A DNA stretch of 33,369 bases from Burkholderiales bacterium (GTDB lineage Bacteria; Pseudomonadota; Gammaproteobacteria; Burkholderiales; Casimicrobiaceae): assembly GCA_020851255.1 (NCBI GenBank), contig JADZDA010000087.1, positions 1 through 33,369 on the forward strand. The letters run 5' to 3'. Shown in pieces: positions 16,117-23,802 of this stretch. Under the pieces are notes generated by a model, which saw only the letters and a list, made by a program, of their open reading frames with translations, made no database searches and was not told where the DNA came from. The first letter of the stretch is position 1. The number at the start of each line of letters is the position of its first letter. The translations under genes and the position numbers were made by a program.

Positions 16117-17280
16117 TCAGCCGGCCCGGACCGGTCCGGCGTAGAGCAGCGCCTGTTCGCCGCGCTTCGAGGCGACCGAGACCACGACGAACGCCTCGTC
16201 GGCGTCCATCCGCGCCTTGAACTCCCAGCCCGAGGGCTTGAGACGCGGATCGCCGAGCACCGCCGGCACGTCCTCCCGGTTCACCGTGATCGGGCAGGTG
16301 TACTCGCGCGCGCCGACACGGATCGACACCGTCTCGAGCGGGCCGTCGTCGAGCGACGCCGCCCAGCCGATCAGCTCGAGCTCGCGCCCGCGGGTGCGGC
16401 AGATGTCGACACAGCCCCAGGCGCCGCGGCGAAAACCCGCGAGTCCGGACAGGTCGCGGCCGGCGTCGCGCGGGACGAGGTAGAGGTCCTGCTCGTTCGC
16501 GAGCCCCCGGGGGATGCGCAGGTACGGCCAGTCGCGCCCGCCGTGCGCGTCGCGGATCACGCGCGCGACGAACGACTCGCGCACGAAGCTCGTGCCGTAG
16601 ACCCGGCTGTCGAGCTCCTCGATCTCGCTCGTCCCGACGAAGTGGATGCCCTGCTCGGGCATCGCGACCCCGCGCGCGAGCAGCCGCTCGTCGTGCACCG
16701 AGAACGCGAGCACGCCGCGCGGCGACAGCAGCGACACGAGCTTCGCGACCCACGCGCGGAACAGCGCTTCGGGCAGGTGCGAGAACAACGACGCGACCCA
16801 GATGAAGTCGAACGTGCGGCCGGGGCGGAACTCGTCGGGGTCCGCGCTCGAATTGACGCCGTGGACACCGAACTCGGCCGCGACGAAATCGACGGCGCCG
16901 CGCTGGATGTCGCTCGCCCAGATCCGCGACGGCGGGAGCGTCCGGCTGAGGAAGCGCAGCAGCCGCCCGTAGCCGCAGGCGAAATCGAGGACGGCGAGGT
17001 CGTCGAGCTTCTCGCCGAACAGCCGCTGCAGGGTCTGCCGCGCCGCGTAGTACTGCTGGAGCGCGACGTTGTAGTACTGCGACAGCGACGGGTTGACCTC
17101 GCGCCAGCCGCGCAGCGAGTGGCGCAGCATCTGGTCGTCCGGGTGGATCGTGAGGCTCGGCGGCGCCACGTTCGCGCCGGCGGCGCGGTCCGGGTGCAGT
17201 CGCCACACGGCCTCGCGGAACGCCGGGGTGCGGCAGAGCGCGTGCGCGGCTTCGGTGAGCGCGGTTTCGTCGATGTCCAT
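16117..17280 (-). CDS. Class I SAM methyltransferase with C-terminal sugar-locus module
   Basis: 387 aa from the ATG at 17280; a GTG at 17346 would add 22 Arg-rich residues and is less likely. The methyltransferase core shows motif I VLDFACGYGR (97-106), the acidic SAM residue in WASDIQ, and FDFIWVASLFSHLPE (motif IV region). Residues 288-378 form a separate beta-rich module (LIGWAASL, VSIRVG, NREDVP, SGWEF). A similar module opens the divergently transcribed glycoside-hydrolase-like protein at 17614. The gene is 37 bases upstream of the GT2 gene on the same strand. It probably methylates a sugar or lipid-linked glycan, which is inference from context. Confidence 0.82.
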   Translation of the reverse strand: MDIDETALTEAAHALCRTPAFREAVWRLHPDRAAGANVAPPSLTIHPDDQMLRHSLRGWREVNPSLSQYYNVALQQYYAARQTLQRLFGEKLDDLAVLDFACGYGRLLRFLSRTLPPSRIWASDIQRGAVDFVAAEFGVHGVNSSADPDEFRPGRTFDFIWVASLFSHLPEALFRAWVAKLVSLLSPRGVLAFSVHDERLLARGVAMPEQGIHFVGTSEIEELDSRVYGTSFVRESFVARVIRDAHGGRDWPYLRIPRGLANEQDLYLVPRDAGRDLSGLAGFRRGAWGCVDICRTRGRELELIGWAASLDDGPLETVSIRVGAREYTCPITVNREDVPAVLGDPRLKPSGWEFKARMDADEAFVVVSVASKRGEQALLYAGPVRAG

Positions 17281-17613
17281 GGAAAGGAGTGCTGGCTGGC
17301 GCAGCGGACGCCGGCGCGGGAGGCGCGGCGACCCGGATCGGCGCACGGTCGGCCGCGGGAACCGGGGATTCGGCGCGCGCCGGCGGCTCGAGAGGATCTT
17401 CGTCCACGCTTACGTGAACCGGCGATCCGGAACAAGGCGGGCGCGTGCCCGCCGTTCGAACCGCGCCCGCGCATTCGCACCGCGTCGCCGGGCCGAGCGG
17501 CCGCCGATTTGCGTGCGCGGGCGGCGCGATGGCGGCGACGAGGCACAATGTCGCCGACGCTCAGCCCGCGCCGGGTCGCATGCCGTCCTACCCGCGCCTC
17601 GAAGCCCCCGACG
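17281..17613. other. Divergent intergenic region between methyltransferase and GH-like genes
   Basis: 333 bases without a supported gene. It must hold promoters in both directions. CACAAT at 17544-17549 is a possible -10 for the rightward gene. Open frames across it are shadows typical of this base composition. Confidence 0.5.
17544..17549 (+). promoter_or_regulatory. Putative -10 of the GH-like gene
   Basis: CACAAT 64 bases before the ATG at 17614. It overlaps an in-frame ATG at 17548, arguing against that start. No clear -35. The same hexamer precedes the DUF4124 gene. Confidence 0.25.
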
Positions 17614-20082
17614 ATGCCCAAGCCCCGCCCCGAATTCCCTGCATCCGGCGCCCCGCCGCGCGCGGTCGCGCCGAGCCGCGCGCCGGCGGTGCTCGCGATC
17701 GTCGTCGTCGTCGCGTTCCTGGCGACGCTCGTGGCCTGGCGGATCACGCACCGCGATGCCGGGGCGCCGGCGGCGGGCGCCCCGGCCGTGCCGATCGAGC
17801 AGCCCAGACCCGGCACCAGCGGCTGGGTCGACGGGCCGCCGGGCGACACGGCGGTCGGGCCGATCGTGCGCTTCGACGGCTGGGCGTTGGACCTGACCGG
17901 CATCCGGCGCGTCGAGATCCGGGCGGGCACGAGCGTGTTCGAGGCGCGCCACGGCATCGCACGCGGGGACATCGCCGCCGTCCGGCCGGGCTACCCCGCG
18001 TCGGCGAACGCCGGCTGGGAGTTCCAGGGCGATTTCTCGGCGCTGATCGGACAGGCCGGCGGCGGACGCCTGATCGCCGAGGTGGTCGCGATCAACGGCG
18101 AGGGCGTGCCCACGCCGCTGGGCCGGCGGACGATCGTCGCGCCGGCGGATTCGTCGCCGTGGAAGTCGCTGTGGGAAAAGCGCGCGAACCGCGGCGCCAA
18201 GCCGTTCTACATCGTGCCGGGGCTCTCCGGCGTGGGGCTGGGCGGCGCCGAGGAGCTCTCGACCGGTTACACCGCGTACAAGTCGCCGACGTTCGACGCC
18301 GGCATGCGGGTGCCGATCCTGTACATGCGGACGACGCTGGGCGAGAAGCACGACTGGCGGTTCGATCCCGACTGGAACATCGAGCGCCGCTGCGGCGAGC
18401 GGCGGATCGCCGAGGACACGCTCGGGCGCGTCGTCGCGTACGCGCGGGCGAACCGGCTGCCGGTGCTGTTCACGCTGAACGGCGGCGTCTGGGCGGACGC
18501 CACCTGCGACGTGCCGGCGTGGGATCTGACCGACCACCTGGAGAAGGACGCCGCCAACGTCCAGTGGAACGAGCGCGGCGAGGCGATGCCCGACGACGCA
18601 CTCAAGAACCTGCCGGGCGCGCAGGCGAGCCCCGAACTCGCGCGGATGCTGACCTACAACGTCTACGCCGAGCGCAACCGCCATTACAAGCGGCGCAATC
18701 TGCAGGAGGCCGCGAAGCGGGTCGTCGAGTTCGCGCGCGCCGACCCGGACCTCTTCATCGGCGTGAACCTCGACCCGGACACGACGATGAACCCCTTCTT
18801 CGAGGGTCATCAGTGGTACGACTACAACCCGGGGACGATCCGCCAGTTCCGCCACTGGCTCGCCGGCACCGGGCCCTACGCCGGCGACGGCGGTCCCGGC
18901 GTGCCGGATCTGTCGGCCTACCGCCGGGCGCGCGCGCTCACGCTCGACGAGGTGAACCGCTACGCCGGCCGGAACTACACGTCCTGGGACCAGGTCGATC
19001 CGCCGCGCCACCATCAGGACGACTCCGACCATCGGCTCGACGCGTTCTGGAACGATCCCTGGCACCACGAATGGGAGGTGTTCCGCCGCCACGTGATCGA
19101 CCTCCACTACGACGAGCTCTCGGCCTGGCTCGTCGAGGTCGGCGTGCCCGCGTCGCGCATCTTCTCCTCGCAGGGATTCATGGCGCCGCACGACCGCGTG
19201 CAGCCGTTCGCCGTGCGCGTGACCAGTCCCACCAAGAACTACGACAGCGGCGGCGTCTCGGTCGAAGGCGCGGTGCCCAGGCACGGCCACCTCGGTGCGG
19301 TCGTCTACGGACCGGCCGCGTACAACGACATCCCGATGGAGACGCGCGACTCGCTGTACGCCACGTTCCATCGCTTCGATCCCGGCTGGGCGATCGTCGA
19401 GTTCAACACGGCCGACCTGCGCATACCCAAGCGGCTGCCGTTCTACGGCGAGGCCTACCGCGCCTACCGCGACGCCTTCAACTTCGGCGCGCGCTTCATC
19501 TCGCCGATGGCGTGGAACGGATCGAACGGCATCTACGCCGGCCAGCCCGGCTACGTGTCGTACATGGCCTGGCGCAACACGCCGGCCGAGGATGCGCTGC
19601 GCGACTTCGCGCTCGCCCGCGCGTACGTGCCGCTGGGCACGCGCCTGTGGACGTTCGGCACCAGCGTGTTCGCGAGCGACGACGGATGGACGGCGGCCGC
19701 GGGCGCGACGGCGGGAGCCGGCAATGGACGGCTCGTGCTGCGTTCGGCCGGCGCGCGAGCGGTGCTGCTTTCGCCCGATCGCCTCGCGATCCGGCGCGGC
19801 GAGACCGATCTCCTCGTGCTCGGCGCCGAACGGCCCGAAGCGCTCGCGGCTATCGGCGTCGAAGTGAAGGACGGGCGTGGCGCCTGGACGGTGGTCGCGG
19901 CTCCGCGGCCCGCGGATCGTTACGAACGCGACCCCGCCGGCTTGCTCGTCCCCCTCGAGTGGCCCGCCGGCGTCGAGACCGCCGAGCAATTGCGGATCAC
20001 GCTGCGCTTCGCCACGCCGCGCATCGACACCACATTGCGGCGGATCGCGCTCTATCCGACGCGCGAGGCCGCCGCGCGCTGA
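17614..20082 (+). CDS. Membrane-anchored glycoside-hydrolase-like protein (clan GH-A, GH42-like)
   Basis: 822 aa. A Pro-rich cytoplasmic tip and one membrane helix (about 24-43) anchor it to the inner membrane. Residues 80-175 are a beta module with FDGWALDL, VEIRAG, ARGDI and AGWEF, like the C-terminus of the divergent methyltransferase. Residues 180-660 resemble a GH42-type TIM barrel: YNPGTIRQFRHWL, LTLDEVNRYAG, YTSWDQVDPPR and a late WAIVEFN (E596, nucleophile-like). Where GH42 enzymes have Asn-Glu before the FR-WL block, this one reads V-N-L-D (N385-D387), so the usual acid/base Glu is missing. The last 160 residues are beta-rich. A role in surface-glycan handling is inferred from neighbours. 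Confidence 0.65.
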   Translation: MPKPRPEFPASGAPPRAVAPSRAPAVLAIVVVVAFLATLVAWRITHRDAGAPAAGAPAVPIEQPRPGTSGWVDGPPGDTAVGPIVRFDGWALDLTGIRRVEIRAGTSVFEARHGIARGDIAAVRPGYPASANAGWEFQGDFSALIGQAGGGRLIAEVVAINGEGVPTPLGRRTIVAPADSSPWKSLWEKRANRGAKPFYIVPGLSGVGLGGAEELSTGYTAYKSPTFDAGMRVPILYMRTTLGEKHDWRFDPDWNIERRCGERRIAEDTLGRVVAYARANRLPVLFTLNGGVWADATCDVPAWDLTDHLEKDAANVQWNERGEAMPDDALKNLPGAQASPELARMLTYNVYAERNRHYKRRNLQEAAKRVVEFARADPDLFIGVNLDPDTTMNPFFEGHQWYDYNPGTIRQFRHWLAGTGPYAGDGGPGVPDLSAYRRARALTLDEVNRYAGRNYTSWDQVDPPRHHQDDSDHRLDAFWNDPWHHEWEVFRRHVIDLHYDELSAWLVEVGVPASRIFSSQGFMAPHDRVQPFAVRVTSPTKNYDSGGVSVEGAVPRHGHLGAVVYGPAAYNDIPMETRDSLYATFHRFDPGWAIVEFNTADLRIPKRLPFYGEAYRAYRDAFNFGARFISPMAWNGSNGIYAGQPGYVSYMAWRNTPAEDALRDFALARAYVPLGTRLWTFGTSVFASDDGWTAAAGATAGAGNGRLVLRSAGARAVLLSPDRLAIRRGETDLLVLGAERPEALAAIGVEVKDGRGAWTVVAAPRPADRYERDPAGLLVPLEWPAGVETAEQLRITLRFATPRIDTTLRRIALYPTREAAAR

Positions 20083-20097
20083 GCGTGCGCCGGTTTC

Positions 20098-20142
20098 CCG
20101 GGCGGTCGGCGGCGAGCTGCGCTGCGATCGGCCGCCGCCCGG
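20098..20142. terminator. Bidirectional terminator candidate between convergent genes
   Basis: CCGGGCGG (20098-20105) pairs with CCGCCCGG (20135-20142); inner bases can extend the structure. It fills the 61-base gap between the convergent GH-like and cytochrome genes. No U-tract. Confidence 0.45.
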
Positions 20143-20143
20143 A

Positions 20144-21610
20144 TCACGGCGGCGCGCACATCGTGTACCCGATGCCGTAGCCTTCGGCGACGAAGCCGGC
20201 CGCGACCATCTGGTCACGGATCACGACGCTGGTCGTGAACCGGTGGTTGGTGTCCGCCTTCTGGTTCCACAGCCGGTAGACCGGGAGCGTGCCCGCCGGA
20301 CAATCGCCGGTCGTCGGGTTGGGCGAGGCGATGTGGAACGCGGTCGACGACTCGAGGATGAACGCCGGCTGCTGGACCAGCACCGCGCTGCACTCGGAGG
20401 GGATCGCCGAATAGAAGTGCGAATTGCCGTACTCGGGAGGCAGGTAGAACCGGCAGACCGGATTGGTGCCGGTGGTCGTGACGTCGTAGGCGTAGAAGAA
20501 CTGGCCGGTACGCACCCAGCCGCCGACCTGGCCCGAGTCGAGCACGGCGATCTCGGCCGCGTACGCGGTCGTGAAGTAGTGGCCGAGCGACGCGTTGAAA
20601 TACTCGACCGCCGGCACCTTGTTCGCCGTGGGCGGGGGCGGCGCCGTGGCGCCGGTGCCGGTCAGCGTGACCTGCTGCGGGCTGCCGCTGCCGTCGCTCG
20701 TGATCGTGATCGTGCCCACGCGCGATCCGGCGATCGGCGGCTTGAACGCGACCTGGATCGTGCAGGCGCCGCCCGCGGCGACGCTGCCGCAGTTGTTCGA
20801 CACGATCGGGAACTCGGTCGCCGACGAGGTCTGCACGCCGGAGACCGTCACGGACGCGCCCGAGGCGTTGGACACGTTGATCGACTGCGCCGCGCTCTGC
20901 ACACCCACGCCCTGGCTGCCGAACGCGAGGCTCGACGGCACGTTGAGACTGCCGGTCGGCGGCGGGGTGCCCGACTGGCCGGTGCCCGAGACGTTGAAGG
21001 TCTGCGGGCTGCCGGTGCCGTTGCTGGTCACCCGGATCTGGCCGCTGCGCGCTCCCGCGGCCGCCGGCGTGAACTGCACGCCGACCGAGCACGGGCTCCC
21101 CGGGAAGACGAACGCGCCGTTGCAGGTGTTGCTGACCACGACGAACTCGAGCGGGTTGGTGCTCGTCACGCTGGAGATCTGCACGGCGGCGTTCGACGAC
21201 GCGGTCGTCGAGATGTTGCGCGAGGTGACCGAACTCGCGACGCCGACGTTCAGCGTGCCGAAAGTGATCGCCGAGGGCATCTGCAGCGCGGCGACGACTC
21301 CGCCGCCGAACGTCTGCAGGTAGGTGGCGATGGTCTGGAACGTCTCGTCGTTGATGAGCCCGGCGTTGTACGCGGGCCGCAGCTCCGCGGTCATCGTCGG
21401 CTTGGTGTCCATCGCGAGCTTGATGATGTTCCAGTCCTTGCCGCCGAGGACGTTGTCCTTGTTGTTCATCGGATTGCCGTGGCAGCCCTGGCACCACTGG
21501 GTGTAGAGCTGCTGGCCGGACTGGGCGGACGCCGGCGGCGCGACCAGCGCCGGCAGGACGGCGCACAGCGCGAGGGTGACGGCGTGGGCGAGGCGACGCG
21601 GAATCGGCAT
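20144..21610 (-). CDS. Exported cytochrome c with two Ig-like repeats and DUF5648-like C-terminus
   Basis: 488 aa. Signal peptide 1-30 (PPASAQS). A small cytochrome c domain follows with CQGCH (40-44) and Met73 as a plausible axial ligand. Two Ig-like units (about 110-210 and 222-328) share the GTLNVG/GSQGVG, C-V-Q-F and SGTGQS/TGTGA patterns of choice-of-anchor D/ASH-type repeats. The end (about 340-488) begins [15 protein letters not shown] and has paired GHYF/NHRFTT-like blocks of DUF5648 repeats, found in secreted proteins. A heme domain joined to adhesin-like repeats suggests a cell-surface or extracellular redox or binding protein. Partners are unknown; no oxidase or terminal reductase lies nearby. 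Confidence 0.82.
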   Translation of the reverse strand: MPIPRRLAHAVTLALCAVLPALVAPPASAQSGQQLYTQWCQGCHGNPMNNKDNVLGGKDWNIIKLAMDTKPTMTAELRPAYNAGLINDETFQTIATYLQTFGGGVVAALQMPSAITFGTLNVGVASSVTSRNISTTASSNAAVQISSVTSTNPLEFVVVSNTCNGAFVFPGSPCSVGVQFTPAAAGARSGQIRVTSNGTGSPQTFNVSGTGQSGTPPPTGSLNVPSSLAFGSQGVGVQSAAQSINVSNASGASVTVSGVQTSSATEFPIVSNNCGSVAAGGACTIQVAFKPPIAGSRVGTITITSDGSGSPQQVTLTGTGATAPPPPTANKVPAVEYFNASLGHYFTTAYAAEIAVLDSGQVGGWVRTGQFFYAYDVTTTGTNPVCRFYLPPEYGNSHFYSAIPSECSAVLVQQPAFILESSTAFHIASPNPTTGDCPAGTLPVYRLWNQKADTNHRFTTSVVIRDQMVAAGFVAEGYGIGYTMCAPP

Positions 21611-21621
21611 GGTGGGGGCTC

Positions 21622-21644
21622 GTTCGCCGGCGAACAGTCGCCGG
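21622..21644. promoter_or_regulatory. Palindrome/hairpin in the cytochrome leader
   Basis: GTTCGCCGGCGAAC (21622-21635) is a perfect 14-base palindrome, and CCGGCGA (21627-21633) also pairs with TCGCCGG (21638-21644) around ACAG. The two structures are mutually exclusive and lie 12-34 bases before the cytochrome start codon, so it may be an operator or a translation-controlling leader. Confidence 0.4.
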
Positions 21645-21665
21645 TTTCGGAAATTCCGGCGTCAT

Positions 21666-21694
21666 AGGATAGGATTATTCCAATGTCATAGCAA
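21666..21694 (-). promoter_or_regulatory. Putative promoter of the cytochrome gene
   Basis: On the minus strand TTGCTA (21694-21689) and TATCCT (21671-21666) are spaced by 17 bases, a good sigma70-like match, in an unusually AT-rich patch. The predicted leader is about 50 bases. Confidence 0.5.
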
Positions 21695-21797
21695 CCGGAC
21701 GCCGCCTTGTCTGAAGCCCGCCCATGCCCGGAGGCGGCCCGGAACCCGCGATGACGGTGCAGGTATCGGGGCGGGGCCCGGGGCGGATTCGGGTCGG

Positions 21798-21806
21798 TGC
21801 TAGACT
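21798..21806 (+). promoter_or_regulatory. Putative extended -10 of the metX-metW transcript
   Basis: TGCTAGACT fits TGnTAnnnT. A start about seven bases downstream (near 21813) would place the riboswitch at the very 5' end of the RNA, as is common for SAM-II. No clear -35. Confidence 0.5.
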
Positions 21807-21817
21807 TCGCGGATCGG

Positions 21818-21869
21818 TCGCGCCGATTTGACTCAGCTTGCGGGCGCGTTACAAATCCGGCTAAAGCGG
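21818..21869 (+). promoter_or_regulatory. SAM-II-type riboswitch upstream of metX-metW
   Basis: The segment aligns without gaps to the SAM-II aptamer known from metX leaders. P1 is CGCGCC (21819-21824) with GGCGCG (21843-21848). The next bases GATTTG (21825-21830) pair perfectly with CAAATC (21852-21857) to close the characteristic pseudoknot, and the conserved GCTAAA follows at 21860-21865. SAM binding in this class lowers expression, usually by masking the ribosome binding site; here the ATG is 90 bases further on, so the expression platform differs or includes the hairpin at 21907-21929. SAM-II is best known from Alphaproteobacteria. The pseudoknot and the gene downstream make the call firm, although no covariance search was run. 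Confidence 0.85.
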
Positions 21870-21954
21870 TCGCGGTTGCCTTCCTCGGCCCGACGTCGCT
21901 CCCGCCGGATGGTTTTCCGGGCTCCATCCTTCGGGACGCACGACGACGGCAACG

Positions 21955-23802
21955 ATGGTCAGTTTTTCCGAAACCACCGGCGGCGCGCCCTCCGCGCGCA
22001 ACGACGAACGCTCGGTCGGCCAGGTCGAGCCGAAGCTCGCCCACTTCACCGAGCCGCTCAAGCTCGCCTGCGGCCGTACGCTCAAGTCCTACGACCTCGC
22101 CTACGAGACCTACGGCGAGCTGAACGCCCGCAGGACCAACGCGGTCCTGATCTGCCACGCGCTCAACGCTTCGCACCACGTCGCCGGCACCTACGCCGGC
22201 GAGCCCGACAACGTCGGCTGGTGGGACAACATGGTCGGGCCTGGCAAGCCGATCGACACCAAGCGTTTCTTCGTCGTCGGCGTCAACAACCTCGGCAGTT
22301 GCTTCGGGTCGAGCGGGCCCTCGACGAACGACCCGGCGACCGGCAAGCCCTACGGCGCCGATTTCCCGCTCGTCACCGTCGAGGACTGGGTCGATTCGCA
22401 GGCGCGGCTCGCGGACCTCCTCGGCATCGAGGAATGGGCGGCGGTCATGGGCGGGAGCCTGGGCGGCATGCAGGCGCTCGCCTGGGCGGTCCGCTACCCG
22501 ACGCGCATCCGCAACGCGATCGTGATCGCGGCGGCGCCCAACCTCTCGGCCGAGAACATCGCGTTCAACGAGGTCGCGCGCCAGGCGATCCTCACCGATC
22601 CGGATTTCCACGGCGGACACTTCACCGCCGCCGGCACCAAGCCGCGGCGGGGGCTGCGCGTCGCGCGGATGATCGGGCACATCACCTACCTGTCCGACGA
22701 GCAGATGGAGGCGAAGTTCGGCCGCCAGCTCCGCGAGGGGCTGAAGTTCAGCTTCGCGCCCGAGTTCCAGATCGAGAGTTACCTGCGCTACCAGGGCGAG
22801 AAGTTCGCCGACTACTACGACGCGAACACCTACCTGCGGATCACCAAGGCGCTCGACTACTTCGATCCGGCCAACGCGACCGGCGGCGATCTCGTCGCCG
22901 CGGTCGAGCCGGCGCGGTGCCGCTTCCTCGTCGTGTCGTTCACGACCGACTGGCGCTTCCCGCCGTCGCGTTCGCGCGAGATCGTCGAGGCGCTGGTCGC
23001 CGGCCGCCACGACGTGAGCTACGCCGAGATCGAGGCGCCGCACGGCCACGACGCGTTCCTGCTCGACGCGCCGCAGTACCACGCGGCGGTGCGCGCGTAC
23101 TTCGATCGCGTCGCGCACGACTTCAAGGACTACTCGACGTTCCGGCTGGGCAAGGCGTTCACGCAGGCGGTCGAGGAGCGCGCGCGGGTGGCCCAGCGCG
23201 GCGACTACGCCGCGATCGCGAGCTGGATCGGCGATGGTGCGAACGTGCTCGACCTGGGCTGCGGCGACGGCGGGTTGCTCGCGTTCCTGCAGCGCGAGCG
23301 CAACGCGAACGGCTACGGCGTGGAGATCGGCGACCCGGGCGTGCTCGCGTCGATCGCCAACGGCGTGAGCGTCATCCAGCGCGACCTCGAAGGCGGCCTG
23401 CGCGGCTTCGCCGACGACGCGTTCGACTGCGTGATCCTGTCGCAGACGCTCCAGGCGATGCGCCACATCGAGGACATCCTCGCCGAGATGCTGCGCGTGG
23501 GCCGCGAGGCGATCGTGTCGTTCCCCAACTTCGGGCACTGGCGCCATCGGCTGCAGATCGCGGCCGGACGGATGCCGGTGTCGAAGAGCCTGCCCTACCA
23601 GTGGTTCGACACGCCGAACATCCACCTGTGCACGGTCGCCGATTTCGACGCGTTCCTGGCCGCGCGCGGGCTCGCGGTGCTCGACCGGGTGGTGCTCGCG
23701 CGCGACCGCGAAATCTCGCTGATGCCCAACCTGCGCGGCGAGATCGCGATCTACCGGTTCCGCCGCGCGAACGCGGCGCCGGCGCGGCGGACGCCGGCGT
23801 GA
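21955..23802 (+). CDS. metX: MetX-MetW fusion: homoserine O-acyltransferase joined to MetW
   Basis: 615 aa. Residues 1-385 are MetX, an alpha/beta hydrolase that acylates homoserine at the start of methionine synthesis. [18 protein letters not shown] (nucleophile S168), [10 protein letters not shown] (D332) and HGHDAFLL (H365) are all present. Residues about 415-605 are a complete MetW, a class I methyltransferase-like protein with [10 protein letters not shown] (431-440), SQTLQAM and [10 protein letters not shown]. The two are normally separate adjacent genes; here one uninterrupted frame spans both. An in-frame GTG at 23188 (residue 412), with GAGGAG nine bases before it, could also yield free MetW. 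Whether the acyl donor is succinyl- or acetyl-CoA cannot be read here. A SAM-II-type riboswitch precedes it, and the stop overlaps the next gene. Confidence 0.9.
   Translation: MVSFSETTGGAPSARNDERSVGQVEPKLAHFTEPLKLACGRTLKSYDLAYETYGELNARRTNAVLICHALNASHHVAGTYAGEPDNVGWWDNMVGPGKPIDTKRFFVVGVNNLGSCFGSSGPSTNDPATGKPYGADFPLVTVEDWVDSQARLADLLGIEEWAAVMGGSLGGMQALAWAVRYPTRIRNAIVIAAAPNLSAENIAFNEVARQAILTDPDFHGGHFTAAGTKPRRGLRVARMIGHITYLSDEQMEAKFGRQLREGLKFSFAPEFQIESYLRYQGEKFADYYDANTYLRITKALDYFDPANATGGDLVAAVEPARCRFLVVSFTTDWRFPPSRSREIVEALVAGRHDVSYAEIEAPHGHDAFLLDAPQYHAAVRAYFDRVAHDFKDYSTFRLGKAFTQAVEERARVAQRGDYAAIASWIGDGANVLDLGCGDGGLLAFLQRERNANGYGVEIGDPGVLASIANGVSVIQRDLEGGLRGFADDAFDCVILSQTLQAMRHIEDILAEMLRVGREAIVSFPNFGHWRHRLQIAAGRMPVSKSLPYQWFDTPNIHLCTVADFDAFLAARGLAVLDRVVLARDREISLMPNLRGEIAIYRFRRANAAPARRTPA

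Larger units (their letters stand above)
21611..21954. other. Divergent intergenic region: cytochrome promoter and metXW riboswitch leader
   Basis: 344 bases without a supported gene. The left part carries the promoter and leader structures of the cytochrome gene; the right part carries the promoter, SAM-II-type aptamer and a downstream hairpin (GGATGG 21907-21912 with CCATCC 21924-21929) of the metX-metW gene. Confidence 0.7.

Noticed and set aside
16024-17613. Upstream extension of the GH-like frame to 16024
   Set aside because: The extension is antisense to the methyltransferase, is Arg-rich without domains, and would place the membrane helix deep inside the protein.
17410-20217. 935-residue open frame on the minus strand over the GH-like gene
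   Set aside because: Composition is typical of a codon-bias shadow with no recognisable motif, while the plus strand encodes a structured protein.
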